Part shown: positions 23,773-39,100 of the stretch, piece after piece
Position numbering within the stretch: position 1 is the first letter of the stretch
How the letters are laid out: every line of letters begins with the position of its first letter
Assembly (NCBI GenBank): GCA_035048485.1
Contig: CM068586.1
Location: 33,165,563-33,229,562, forward strand
DNA from: Pteria penguin
Lineage: Eukaryota; Mollusca; Bivalvia; Pterioida; Pteriidae
Direction: 5' to 3'
DNA: 64,000 nt
The notes under the pieces: model-generated
What the model was told of the DNA's origin: nothing
The model's input: only the letters and a program-made list of their open reading frames with translations
Databases searched by the model: none
Position numbers and translations under genes: made by a program

Positions 23773-26700
23773 GGTCAAAGCATAGTAATTCCATTTCCCA
23801 TAGGGTCCCATGTTAAATTACCGAACTTCCAGCAAGATTTACACAACATCCTACATTTTAGCTATATATAATCCACATATCAAAATGTTTGTCAGACCCT
23901 CCTCTATCAGAATTTTAACAGTTTACTATAGGTTATCCACCTTAATTTCGAGAAAATCATGCTGGAAGGGGGAAACCCCCAAAAATTGGCCAAAATTCAA
24001 ATGTAAACAACCACCCCTTTTTAGGGCATTAAATTTTTACATTAGCGAAATGAGATAAAAATTCATGATTTTACAGCAGAATCAATCTTTATTTATACAT
24101 AAATCAAATAATTTCATCCAATCACAGCTCCTGATACATTGAAATAGTAGTCCCTCTCTCCATACACCACATCAGCCAATCACGGCTCTCGTTAATTACC
24201 TTTCTTTGACCAGGAAGGTCAAAGCATAGTAATTCCATTTCCCATAGGGTCCCATGTTAAATTACCGAACTTCCAGCAAGATTTACACAACATCCTACAT
24301 TTTAGCTATAATATAATCCACATATCAAAATGTTTGTCAGACCCTCCTCTATCAGAATTTTAACAGTTTACTATAGGTTATCCACCTTAATTTCGAGAAA
24401 ATCATGCTGGAAGGGGGATACGCCCAAAAATTGGCCAAAATTCAAATGTAAACAACCACCCCTTTTTAGGGCATTAAATTTTTACATTAGCGAAATGAGA
24501 TAAAAAATTCATGATTTTACAGCAGAATCAATCTTTATTTATACATAAATCAAATAATTTCATCCAATCACAGCTCCTGATACATTGAAATAGTAGTCCC
24601 TCTCTCCCTACACCACATCAGCCAATCACGGCTCTCGTTAATTACCTTTCTTTGACCAGGAAGGTCAAAGCATAGTAATTCCATTTCCCATAGGGTCCCA
24701 TGTTAAATTACCGAACTTCCAGCAAGATTTACACAACATCCTACATTTTAGCTATATATAATCCACATATCAAAATGTTTGTCAGACCCTCCTCTATCAG
24801 AATTTTAACAGTTTACTATAGGTTATCCACCTTAATTTCGAGAAAATCATGCTGGAAGGGGGATACCCCCAAAAATTGGCCAAAATTCAAATGTAAACAA
24901 CCACCACTATTAAGGGCATTAAATTATTAAATTAGCGAAATGAGAAAAAAATTCAAGATTTTACATCAGAAATCAATCTTTATTTATACATAAATCAAAT
25001 AATTTCATCCAATCAACAGCTCCTGATACATTGAAATAGTAGTCCCTCTCTCCCTACACCACATCAGCCAATCACGGCTCTCGTTAATTACCTTTCTTTG
25101 ACCAGGAAGGTCAAAGCATAGTAATTCCATTTCCCATAGGGTCCCATGTTAAATTACCGAACTTCCAGCAAGATTTACACAACATCCTACATTTTAGCTA
25201 TATATAATCCACATATCAAAATGTTTGTCAGACCCTCCTCTATCAGAATTTTTAACAGTTTACTATAGGTTATCCACCTTAATTTCGAGAAAATCATGCT
25301 GGAAGGGGGATACCCCCAAAAATTGGCCAAAATTCAAATGTAAACAACCACCCCTTTTTAGGGCATTAAATTTTTACATTAGCGAAATGAGATAAAAATT
25401 CATGATTTTACAGCAGAATCAATCTTTATTTATACATAAATCAAATAATTTCATCCAATCACAGCTCCTGATACATTGAAATAGTAGTCCCTCTCTCCCT
25501 ACACCACATCAGCCAATCACGGCTTCTCGTTAATTACCTTTCTTTGACCAGGAAGGTCAAAGCATAGTAATTCCATTTCCCATAGGGTCCCATGTTAAAT
25601 TACCGAACTTCCAGCAAGATTTACACAACATCCTACATTTTAGCTATATATAATCCACATATCAAAATGTTTGTCAGACCCTCCTCTATCAGAATTTTAA
25701 CAGTTTACTATAGGTTATCCACCTTAATTTCGAGAAAATCATGCTGGAAGGGGGATACCCCCAAAAATTGGCCAAAATTCAAATGTAAACAACCACCCCT
25801 TTTTAGGGCATTAAATTTTTACACTAGCGAAATGAGATAAAAAATTCATGATTTTACAGCAGAATCAATCTTTATTTATACATAGATCAACTAATTTCAT
25901 CCAATCACAGCTCCTAATACATTGAAATAGTAGTCCCTCTCTCCCTACACCACATCAGCCAATCACGGCTCTCGTTAATTACCTTTCTTTGACCAGGAAG
26001 GTCAAAGCATAGTAATTCCATTTCCCATAGGGTCCCATGTTAAATTACCGAACTTCCAGCAAGATTTACACAACATCCTACATTTTAGCTATATATAATC
26101 CACATATCAAAATATTTGTCAGACCCTCCTCTATCAGAATTTTAACAGTTTACCCTAGGTTATCCACCTTAATTTCGAGAAAATCATGCTGGAAGGGGGA
26201 TACCCCCAAAAATTGGCCAAAATTCAAATTCAAAATTCAAAACCACCCATTTTTAGCTCATTAAAGTTTTACATTAGCGAAATGAGATAAAAATTCATGA
26301 TTTTATAGCAGAATCAATCTTTATTTATACATAGATCAAATACACATGTAATTTCATCCAGCTCCTGATACATTGAAATAGTAGTCCCCTCTCTCCCTAC
26401 ATCACATCAGCCAATCACGGCTCTCGTTAATTACCTTTCTTTGACCAGGAAGGTCAAAGCATAGTAATTCCATTTCCCATAGGGTCCCATGTTAAATTAC
26501 CGAACTTCCAGCAAGATTTACACAACATCCTACATTTTAGCTATATATAATCCACATATCAAAATGTTTGTCAGACCCTCCTCTATCAGAATGTAACAGT
26601 TTTACTATAGGTTATCCACCTTAATTTCGAGAAAATCATGCTGGAAGGGGGATACCCCAAAAAAATTGGCCAAAATTCAAACGTAAACAACCACCCCTTT

Positions 26701-29700
26701 TTAGGGCATTAAATTTTTACACTAGCGAAATGAGATAAAAATTCATGATTTTACAGCAGAATCAATCTTTATTTATACATAGATCAACTAATTTCATCCA
26801 ATCACAGCTCCTAATACATTGAAATAGTAGTCCCTCTCTCCCTACACCACATCAGCCAATCACGGCTCTCGTTAATTACCTTTCTTTGACCAGGAAGGTC
26901 AAAGCATAGTAATTCCATTTCCCATAGGGTCCCATGTTAAATTACCGAACTTCCAGCAAGATTTACACAACATCCTACATTTTAGCTATATATAATCCAC
27001 ATATCAAAATGTTTGTCAGACCCTCCTCTATCAGAATTTTAACAGTTTACTATAGGTTATCCACCTTAATTTCGAGAAAATCATGCTGGAAGGGGGATAC
27101 CCCCAAAAATTGGCCAAAATTCAAATGTAAACAACCACCCCTTTTTAGGGCATTAAATTTTTACATTAGCGAAATGAGATAAAAAATTCATGATTTTACA
27201 GCAGAATCAATCTTTATTTATACATAAATCAAATAATTTCATCCAATCACAGCTCCTGATACATTGAAATAGTAGTCCCTCTCTCCCTACACCACATCAG
27301 CCAATCACGGCTCTCGTTAATTACCTTTCTTTGACCAGGAAGGTCAAAGCATAGTAATTCCATTTCCCATAGGGTCCCATGTTAAATTACCGAACTTCCA
27401 GCAAGAATTTACACAACATCCTACATTTTAGCTATATATAATCCACATATCAAAATGTTTGTCAAACCCTCCTCTATCAGAATTTTAACAGTTTACTATA
27501 GGTTATCCACCTTAATTTCGAGAAAAATCATGCTGGAAGGGGGATACCCCAAAAAAATTGGCCAAAATTCAAATGTAAACAACCACCCCTTTTTAGGGCA
27601 TTAAATTTTTACATTAGCGAAATGAGATAAAAATTCATGATTTTACAGCAGAATCAATCTTTATTTATACATAAATCAAATAATTTCATCCAATCACAGC
27701 TCCTGATACATTGAAATAGTAGTCCCTCTCTCCCTACACCACATCAGCCAATCACGGCTCTCGTTAATTACCTTTTCTTTGACCAGGAAGGTCAAAGCAT
27801 AGTAATACCAATTCCCAAATGGTCCCATGATAAATTACCGAAATTCCAGCAAGATTAAAACAACATCCAACATTTTAGCTATATATAATCAACATATCAA
27901 AATGTTTGTCAGACCCTCCTCTATCAGAATTTTAACAGTTTACCATAGGTTATCCACCTTAATTTCGAGAAAATCATGCTGGAAGGGGGATACCCCCAAA
28001 AATTGGCCAAAATTCAAATGTAAACAACCACCCCTTTTTAGGGCATTAAATTTTTACATTAGCGAAATGAGATAAAAAATTCATGATTTAACAGCAGAAT
28101 CAATCTTTATTTATACATAAATCAAATAATTTCATCCAATCACAGCTCCTGATACATTGAAATAGTAGTCCCTCTCTCCCTACACCACATCAGCCAATCA
28201 CGGCTCTCGTTAATTACCTTTCTTTGACCAGGAAGGTCAAAGCATAGTAATTCCATTTCCCATAGGGTCCCATGTTAAATTACCGAACTTCCAGCAAGAT
28301 TTACACAACATCCTACATTTTAGCTATATATAATCCACATATCAAAATGTTTGTCAGACCCTCCTCTATCAGAATTTTAACAGTTTACTATAGGTTATCC
28401 ACCTTAATTTCGAGAAAATCATGCTGGAAGGGTGATACCCCCCTAAATTGTCCTAAATTCAAATGTAATCAACCACCACTTTTTAGGTCATTAAATCTTT
28501 AAATTAGCGAAATGAGATAAATATTCATGATTTTACAGCAGAATCAATCTTTATTTATTCATAAATCAAATAATTTCATCCAATCACAGCTCCTAATACA
28601 TTGAAATAGTAGTCCCTCTCTCCCTACACCACATCAGCCAATCACGGCTCTCGTTAATTACCTTTCTTTGACCAGTGAAGGTCAAAGCATAGTAATTCCA
28701 TTTCCCATAGGGTCCCATGTTAAATTACCGAACTTCCTGCAAGATTTACACAACAACCTAAATTTTAGCAATATTTAATTCACATATCAAAATGTTTGTC
28801 AATCCCTCCTCTATCAGAATTTTAACAGTTTACTATAGGTTATCCACCTTAATTTCGAGAAAATCATGCTGGAAGGGGGATACCCCCAAAAATTGGCCAA
28901 AATTCAAATGTAAACAACCACCCCTTTTTAGGGCATTAAATTTTTACATTAGCGAAATGAGATAAAAATTCATGATTTTTACAGCAGAATCAATCTTTAT
29001 TTATACATAAATCAAATAATTTCATCCAATCACAGCTCCTGATACATTGAAATAGTAGTCCCTCTCTCCCTACACCACATCAGCCAATCACGGCTCTCGT
29101 TAATTACCTTTCTTTGACCAGGAAGGTCAAAGCATAGTAATTCCATTTCCCATAGGGTCCCATGTTAAATTACCGAACTTCCAGCAAGATTTACACAACA
29201 TCCTACATTTTAGCTATATATAATCCACATATCAAAATGTTTGTCAGACCCTCCTCTATCAGAATTTTAACAGTTTACTATAGGTTATCCACCTTAATTT
29301 CGAGAAAATCATGCTGGAAGGGGGATACCCCCAAAAATTGGCCAAAATTCAAATGTAAACAACCACCCCTTTTAGGGCATTAAATTTTTACACTAGCGAA
29401 ATGAGATAAAAATTCATGATTTTACAGCAGAATCAATCTTTATTTATACATAGATCAACTAATTTCATCCAATCACAGCTCCTAATACATTGAAATAGTA
29501 GTCCCTCTCTCCCTACACCACATCAGCCAATCACGGCTCTCGTTAATTACCTTTCTTTGACCAGGAAGGTCAAAGCATAGTAATTCCATTTCCCATAGGG
29601 TCCCATGTTAAATTACCGAACTTCCAGCAAGATTTACACAACATCCTACATTTTAGCTATATATAATCCACATATCAAAATGTTTGTCAGACCCTCCTCT

Positions 29701-32700
29701 ATCAGAATTTTAACAGTTTGCCATAGGTTATCCACCTTAATTTCGAGAAAATCGTGCTGGAAGGGGGATATCCCCCAAAATTGGCAAATATTCAAATGTA
29801 AACAACCACCCCTTTTTAGCTCATTAAATTTTTACATTAGCGAAATGAGATAAAAATTCATGATTTTACAGCAGAATCAATCTTTATTTATACATAGATC
29901 AAATAATTTCATCCAATCACAGCTCCTGATACATTGAAATAGTAGTCCCTCTCTCCCTACACCACATCAGCCAATCACGGCTCTCGTTAATTACCTTTCT
30001 TTGACCAGGAAGGTCAAAGCATAGTAATTCCATTTCCCATAGGGTCCCATGTTAAATTACCGAACTTCCAGCAAGATTTACACAACATCCTACATTTTAG
30101 CTATATATAATCCACATATCAAAATGTTTGTCAGACCCTCCTCTATCAGAATTTTAACAGTTTACTATAGGTTATCCACCTTAATTTCGAGAAAATCATG
30201 CTGGAAGGGGGATACCCCCAAAAATTGGCCAAAATTCAAATGTAAACAACCACCCCTTTTTAGGGCATTAAATTTTTAACATTAGCGAAATGAGATAAAA
30301 AATTCAAGATTTTAGAGCAGAATCAATCTTTATTTATACATAAATCAAATAATTTCATCCAATCACAGCTCCTAATACATTGAAATAGTAGTCCCTCTCT
30401 CCCTACACCACATCAGCCAATCACGGCTCTCGTTAATTACCTTTCTTTGACCAGGAAGGTCAAAGCATAGTAATTCCATTTCCCATAGGGTCCCATGTTA
30501 AATTACCGAACTTCCAGCAAGATTTACACAACATCCTACATTTTTGCTATATATAATCCACATATCAAAATGTTTGTCAGACCCTCCTCTATCAGAATTT
30601 TAACAGTTAACTATAGGTTATCCACCTTAATTTCGAGAAAATCATGCTGGAAGGGGGATACCCCCAAAAATTGGCCAAAATTCAAATGTAAACAACCACC
30701 CCTTTTTAGGGCATTAAATTTTTACACTAGCGAAATGAGATAAAAATTCATGATTTTACAGCAGAATCAATCTTTATTTATACATAGATCAACTAATTTC
30801 ATCCAATCACAGCTCCTAATACATTGAAATAGTAGTCCCTCTCTCCCTACAACACATCAGCCAATCACGGCTCTCGTTAATTACCTTTCTTTGACCAGGA
30901 AGGTCAAAGCATAGTAATTCCATTTCCCATAGGGTCCCATGTTAAATTACCGAACTTCCAGCAAGATTTACACAACATCCTACATTTTAGCTATATATAA
31001 TCCACATATCAAAATGTTTGTCAGACCCTCCTCTATCAGAATTTTAACAGTTTACTATAGGTTATCCACCTTAATTTCGAGAAAATCATGCTGGAAGGGG
31101 GATACCCCAAAAAAATTGGCCAAAATTCAAACGTAAACAACCACCCCTTTTTAGGGCATTAAATTTTTACACTAGCGAAATGAGATAAAAATTCATGATT
31201 TTACAGCAGAATCAATCTTTATTTATACATAAATCAAATAATTTCATCCAATCACAGCTCCTGATACATTGAAATAGTAGTCCCTCTCTCCCTACACCAC
31301 ATCAGCCAATCACGGCTCTCGTTAATTACCTTTCTTTGACCAGGAAGGTCAAAGCATAGTAATTCCATTTCCCATAGGGTCCCATGTTAAATTACCGAAC
31401 TTCCAGCAAGATTTACACAACATCCTACATTTTAGCTATATATAATCCACATATCAAAATGTTTGTCAGACCCTCCTCTATCAGAATTTTAACAGTTTAC
31501 CATAGGTTATCCACCTTTATTTCGAGAAAAATCATGCTGGAAGGGGGATACCCCCAAAAATTGGCCAAAATTCAAATGTAAACAACCACCCCTTTTTAGG
31601 GCATTAAATTTTTACATTAGCGAAATGAGATAAAAATTCATGATTTTAGAGCAGAATCAATCTTTATTTATACATAAATCAAATAATTTCATCCAATCAC
31701 AGCTCCTAATACATTGAAATAGTAGTCCCTCTCTCCCTACACCACATCAGCCAATCACGGCTCTCGTTAATTACCTTTCTTTGACCAGGAAGGTCAAAGC
31801 AAAGTAATTCCATTTCCCATAGGGTCCCATGTTAAATTACCGAACTTCCAGCAAGATTTACACAACATCCTACATTTTAGCTATATATAATCCACATATC
31901 AAAATGTTTGTCAGACCCTCCTCTATCAGAATTTTAACAGTATACTATAGGTTATCCACATTAATTTCGAGAAAATCATGCTGGAAGGGGATACCCCCAA
32001 AAATTGGCCAAAATTCAAATGTAAACAACCACCCCTTTTTAGGGCATTAAATTTTTACATTAGCGAAATGAGATAAAAATTCATGATTTTACAGCAGAAT
32101 CAATCTTTATTTATACATAAATCAAATAATTTCATCCAATCACAGCTCCTGATACATTGAAATAGTAGTCCCTCTCTCCCTACACCACATCAGCCAATCA
32201 CGGCTCTCGTTAATTACCTTTCTTTGACCAGGAAGGTCAAAGCATAGTAATTCCATTTCCCATAGGGTCCCATGTTAAATTACCGAACTTCCAGCATGAT
32301 TTACACAACATCCTACATTTTAGCTATATATAATCCACATATCAAAATGTTTGTCAGACCCTCCTCTATCAGAATTTTAACAGTTTACTATAGGTTATCC
32401 ACCTTAATTTCGAGAAAATCATGCTGGAAGGGGGATACCCCCAAAAATTGGCCAAAATTCAAATGTAAACAACCACCCCTTTTTAGGGCATTAAATTTTT
32501 ACACTAGCGAAATGAGATAAAAATTCATGATTTTACAGCAGAATCAATCTTTATTTATACATAGATCAACTAATTTCATCCAATCACAGCTCCTAATACA
32601 TTGAAATAGTAGTCCCTCTCTCCCTACACCACATCAGCCAATCACGGCTCTCGTTAATTACCTTTCTTTGACCAGGAAGGTCAAAGCATAGTAATTCCAT

Positions 32701-33129
32701 TTCCCATAGGGTCCCATGTTAAATTACCGAACTTCCAGCAAGATTTACACAACATCCTACATTTTAGCTATATATTAATCCACATATCAAAATGTTTGTC
32801 AGACCCTCCTCTATCAGAATTTTAACAGTTTACTATAGGTTATCCACCTTAATTTCGAGAAAATCATGCTGGAAGGGGGATACCCCCAAAAATTGGCCAA
32901 AATTCAAACGTAAACAACCACCCCTTTTTAGGGCATTAAATTTTTACACTAGCGAAATGAGATAAAAATTCATGATTTTACAGCAGAATCAATCTTTATT
33001 TATACATAGATCAACTAATTTCATCCAATCACAGCTCCTAATACATTGAAATAGTAGTCCCTCTCTCCCTACACCACATCAGCCAATCACGGCTCTCGTT
33101 AATTACCTTTCTTTGACCAGGAAGGTCAA

Positions 33130-36100
33130 AGCATAGTAATACCATTTCCCATAGGGACCCATCTTAAATAACCGAACTTCCAGCAAGATTAACACAACAT
33201 CATACATTAAAGCTATATAAAATCCACATAACAAAATGTTTCACACACCCTCCTCTATCAGAATTATAACAGTTAATTATAGGTTATCCACCATAATTTC
33301 GAGAAAATCATGCTGGAAGGGGGATACCCCCAAAACTTGGCCAAAATTCAAATGTAAACAACCACTCCCTTTTTAGGGCATTAAATTTTTACACTAGCGA
33401 AAATGAGATAAAAAATTTCATGATTTTACAGCAGAATTCAATCTTTTATTTATACATAGATCAACTATTTTTCATACCAATCACAGCCTCCTAAATACAT
33501 TGAAATAGTAGTCCCTCTCTCCCTAACACCACATCAGCCAATCACGGCTCTCGTTTAAATTACCATTTCTTTGCCAAGGAAGGTCAACAAAGCATAGTAA
33601 TTCCATTTCCCATTAGGGTCCCATTGTGATAAATTACCGAACTTCCAGCAAGGATTTACACAACATCCCTTACATTTTATGCTATTATATTAATCCTACA
33701 TAATCAAAATGTTTTGTCAGACCCTCCTCTCATCAGAATTTTAACAGTTTACTATAGGTTATCCACCTTAAATTTCGAGGAAAAATCATGCTGGAAAGGG
33801 GTGATACCCCCAAAAATTGGCCAAAATTCAAACGTAATACAACCACCCCTTTTTAGGGCGATTAAATTTTTACACTAGCCGAAATGAGATAAAAATTCAT
33901 GATTTATACACAGCAGAATCAATCTTTATTTATACATAGATCAACTAATTTACATCCAATCACAAGCTCCTAATACATTGAAATAGTAGTCCCTCTCTCT
34001 CCTACACCCACATCAGCCAATCACGGCTCTCACGTTAATTACCTTTCTTTGACCAGGAAGGTCAAAGCATAGTAACTTACATTTCCCATAGGGTCCCATG
34101 TTAAATTACCGAACTTCCAGCAATATTTACACAACATCCTACGATTTTAGCTATATATAAATCCACATATCAAAATGTTTTGTACAGACCCTCCTCTATC
34201 CCAGAATTTTAACGAGTTTACTAATAGGTTACCACACCTTAATTTCGAGAAAATCATTGCTCTGGAAGGGGGATACCCCCAAAAATTGGACCAAAATTCA
34301 AATGTAAACCAAACCACCCCTTTTTAGGGCATTAAATTTTTACATTAGCGAAATGAGATAAAAATTCATTGATTTTACAGCAAGAATCAATCTTTATTTA
34401 TTACATAAATCAAAATTAATTTCATCCAATCACAGCTTCCTGATACATTTGAACATAGTAGTCCCTCTCTCCCTACACCACAATCAGCCAATCACGGCTC
34501 TCGTTACTTCCCTTTCTTTGACCAGGAAGGTCAAAAGCATAGTAATCTCCATTTCCCATAGGGTCCCATGTTAAATTACCGAAAAACTTGCCAGGCAAGA
34601 TTTACACAACATCCTAACATTTTTGCCTATATATAATCCACATATCAAAATGTTTTTGTCAGAAACCCCTCCCTCTATCAGAATTTTAACAGTTCTACTA
34701 TAGGTTATCCACCTTAATTTCGAGAAAATCATGCTGGAAGGGTGGATACCCCCAAAAATTGGCCAAAATATCAAATGTAAACAAACCACCCCTTTTTAGG
34801 GCCATTAAATTTTTTACACTTAGCGAAATGAGATTAAAAATTACATGGATTTTAACAGCAGAGATCAATCTTTATTTTATATCATAATCAACTAATTTCA
34901 TTCCAATCCACAGCTCCTAATACATTGAAATAGTAGTCCTCTCTCTCCCTACACCACATCAGCCAATCTACACCGGCTCTCGTTTAATCTACCTTTCTTT
35001 GTACGCAGGAAGGTCAAAGCATAGTAATTCACATTTCCATAGGGTCCCATGTTTACAATTACCGAACTTCCAGCAAGATTTACACAACATCCTACATTTT
35101 AGCTATATATAATCCACATATCAAAATGTTTGTCAGACCCTCCTCTATCAGAATTTTTAACAGTTTACTATAGGTTATCCACCTTAATCTTCGAGAATGA
35201 AAATCATGCTGGAAGGGGTTGGATTCCCCTAAAAAAAAATTGGCCAAAATTCAAACGTAAACCAAAACCCCCCCACCCCCCCCCTTTTTAGGGCATTTTA
35301 AATTTTTTAGTCACTAGCGAAATGAGGGGGGAATTATAAAAATTCATCGAATTTTACAGCAGAATCAATCTTTATTTTTATACATAGATCAACTAATTTT
35401 CATCCAATCAACAGCTCCATAATACATTGAAATAGTAGTCCCCTCTCTCCCCTACACCACATCAGCCAATCACGGCTCTCGTTAATTACCTTTCTTTGAC
35501 CAGGAAGGTCAATAAGCATAAGTAATTCCTTTTCCCATAGGGTCCCATGTTAAATTACCGAACTTTCCAGCAAGATTTACACAACATCCAACATTTTTAA
35601 GCTATATATAATCCACATCTCAAAATGTTTGTCAGACCCTCCTCTATCAGAATTTTAAACAGTTATACTATTAGGTTTATCCACCTTAATTTTTCGAGAA
35701 AATCCATCCTGCTGCTGGAAGGGGGATACCCCCAAAATTGGCCAAAATTCAAATGTAAACAACCCACCCCTTTTTAGGGCATTAAATTTTTACATTAAGC
35801 TAAATGAGATAAAAATTCATGGATTTTACAGCAGAAATCAATCTTTTATTTAGTAACATAAATCAAATAATTTCATCCAATCACAAGCTCCTGATACAAT
35901 TGAAATAGTAGTCCCTCTCTCCTCTCCCTACACCACATCAGCCAATACACGGCTCTCTGTTAATTATCCATTTTTATTTGGACCAGGAAGGTCCAAAGAT
36001 AATAGTAGATTCCCATTTCCCATAGGGTCCCATGTTAAATTACCGAACTTCCAGCCAAGATTTAACACAACATCCTACATTTTAGCTATATATTAATCCA

Positions 36101-39100
36101 CATATCATAATGTTTGTCAGACACTCATCTATCAGAATTTTAACAGTTTAACTTATAGGTTTATCCCACTTAATTTCTGGAGAAAATCATGCTGGGAAGG
36201 GGGATACCCTCCAAAAATTGGCCAAAAATTCAAATGTAAACAAACCACCCCCTTTTTTAGGGCATTAAATTTTTACACTAGCGAAAAATGAGATAAAAAA
36301 TTTCATGATTTTTACAGCAGAATCAATCTTTATTTAATACATAGATCAACTAATTTCATACCAATCACAGCGTCCAAATACAATTGAAATAAGTAGTCCC
36401 TTCTCCTCCCTACAACCACATCAGCCAATCACGGCTCTCGTTAATTACCTTTCTTTTGACCCAGGACAGGTCAAAAGCATAGTAATTGCCATTTTTCCCA
36501 TAGGTCCCCATGTTAAATTGAACCGAACTTCCAGCAAGAATTTACACAACATCCTACATTTTAGCTATATACTAATCCACATATCTAAAATGTTTTGTCA
36601 GACCCTCCTCTATCATAATTTTAAACAGTTTACTATAGGTTATCCACCTTAATTTCGAGAAATATCATGCTGGACAGGGGGATACCCCCAAAAATTGGGC
36701 CAAAATTCAATATGTAAACAACCACCCCTTTTTAGGGCATTGAAAATTTTTACATTAGCGAAATGAGATAAAAAATTCATGATTTTTTACAGCAGAATCA
36801 ATCTCTTATTTATACATAAATCCAACAAATTAAATTTCATCCAATTCACAGCTCCTGATACATTGTAATATTAGTCCCTATCTTCCTACTCCACATCAGC
36901 CTATCACGGCTCTTCGTTAATTACCTTTCTTTGACCAGGAGGGTCAAAAGCATACGTAATTCCATTTTACCATAGGGTCCCCCATGTTAAATTACCCTGA
37001 ACTCTCCAGGAACAAGAATTTTACACAACATCCTACATTTAAGCTATATATAATCCCACATATCAAAATGTTTGTCAGACCCTCCTCTATCAGAATTTTA
37101 ACAGTTCTTACTATAGGTTATCCCCACCTTAAATATTTCGAGAAAATCATGCTGGAAGGAGAGGGATACCCCCTAAATAATTGGCCAAAATTCAAATGTA
37201 AAACCCAACCCACCCCTTTTTAGGGCATTAAATTTTTACATTTGTCGAAATGAGATAAAAAATTTATGATTTTAGAGCAGAATCAATCTTTATTTATACG
37301 ATAATATCAAATAAATTTCATCCATCATCACAGCTCCTAAGACATTGAAATAGTAGTATGCCCCTCTCTCCCTAAACACCCACACTTACAGCCAATCACG
37401 GCTCTCGTTAATTACCTTTCTTTGACCAGGAAGGTCAAAGCATTAGTAGTAATTTCCATTTCCCATAGGGGTCCCATGTTTAAATTACCAGAACTTCCAG
37501 CAAGATTTACACATCATCCTACATTTTTAGCTATATATAATCCACAATATCAAAATGTTTGTCAGAACCCTTCCTCTATCAGAATTTTAACAGTTTACTA
37601 TAGGTTGTATCCACCTTAAATTTCGGAGGAAAATTCATGGCTGGAAGGGGGATACCCCCAATAAATTGGCACAAAAATTCAAATGTATAACAACCAACCC
37701 CTTTTTTAGGGCATTAAATTTTTACATTAGCTGAAATGATGATTAAAAATTCATGATTTTACAGCAGTATCAATCTTTATTTATACATAGAACAAATAAT
37801 TTCATCCAATCACATCTCCTGATACATTGAAATAGTAGTCCCTCTCTCCCTACACCACATCTAGACCAATCACGGCGGTCTCGTTAATTCACCTTTCTTT
37901 CTTGACCAGGAAGGTCCAAAGCATAGTTAATTCCATTTCCAATAGGGTCCCATGTTAAATTTACCGAACTTTCCAGCAAGATTTACCACAACATCCTACA
38001 TTTTAGCTATATATAATCCACATATCAAAAATGTTTGTCAGACCCTCCCTTCTATCAGAATTTTAAAAACAGTTTACTATAAGGTTATCCACCTTAATTT
38101 CGAGAGAAAATCATGCTGGAAGTGGGGATACCCCCAAATAAATTGGCCAAAATTCAAATGTAAACAACCACCCCTTTTTGATTAGGGCATTAAATTTTTT
38201 ACACTAGCGAAATGAGATAAAAATTCATGATTTTACAGCAGAATCAATCTTTATTTATACAAAGATTCAAACTAATTTTCATCCAATCACAGCTCCTAAT
38301 ACATTGAAATAGTAGGTCCCTCTCTCCCTACACAGCCCACATCAGTCCAATCACGGCTCTCGTGTTAATTACCTTTCCTTTGACCAGGAAAGGGTCATAA
38401 GCATAGTTAATTCCATTTCCCATAGGGTCCCATGTTAAATTACCGAACTTCCGAGCAAGATTTACACAACATCCTACATTTTAGCTATATATAAATCCAC
38501 ATATCATAAATGTTTGTCAGACCCCTCCTCTATCAGAATTTTAACAGTTTTACTATAGGTTATCCACCTTAATTTCGAGAAAATCATGCATGGAAGGGGG
38601 ATACCAAAAAAAATTGGCCAATAATTCAAACGGTAAACAACCACCCCTTTTTTAGGGCATTAAATTTTTTACACTTAGCGAAAATGGAGATAACAAAATT
38701 CATGATTTATTTTTACAGCAGATATCAATCTTTTATTTTATACATAAAATTCAAAATAATTTCATCCCAATCACAGCCTTCCTGATACATTGAAATAGTA
38801 AGTCCCTCTTCTCCCTACACCACATCAGCTCAATCATCGGCTCTCGTTAAAAAATTAACGCTTTCTTTGAGCCATGGAAGGTTCAAAGCATAGTTAATAT
38901 CCCATTTCCCACTAGGGTCCCATGTTAATAATTACCAGAAACTTTCCAGCAAGATTTACACAACATCCTACATTTTTAGCTATATATAATCCACATAATC
39001 AAAAATGTTTGTCATACCCTCCTCCTATCAGAATTTTAACAGTCTTTTACTATAGGTTATCCACCTAATTTTCGAGAAAATCATGCTGGAAGGGGGATAC

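Larger units (their letters stand above)
17661..24254. repeat. Higher-order repeat: a ~3519-bp block present twice
   Basis: The series of units from 17661 is repeated from 21180 with the same private variants in the same order: TTTTCACATTAGCG with GAGATTTAAATTC (17884/21404), TTTTAGAGCAG (18364/21883), TTTTTACACTAGCG (18774/22294), CTATATGTAATCC (19046/22566), the 859-bp spacer (19395/22915), GGGGGAAACCCCC (20449/23969) and GGGGGATACGCCC (20896/24415). Offsets are 3518-3520 throughout. The block equals one spacer-bearing unit plus five short ones. Confidence 0.85.

Noticed and set aside
12810..32520. The 82-codon frames as a tandem protein-coding gene family
   Set aside because: Copies are broken freely by indels, no domain or promoter is visible, and identity extends equally into non-coding parts of each unit.
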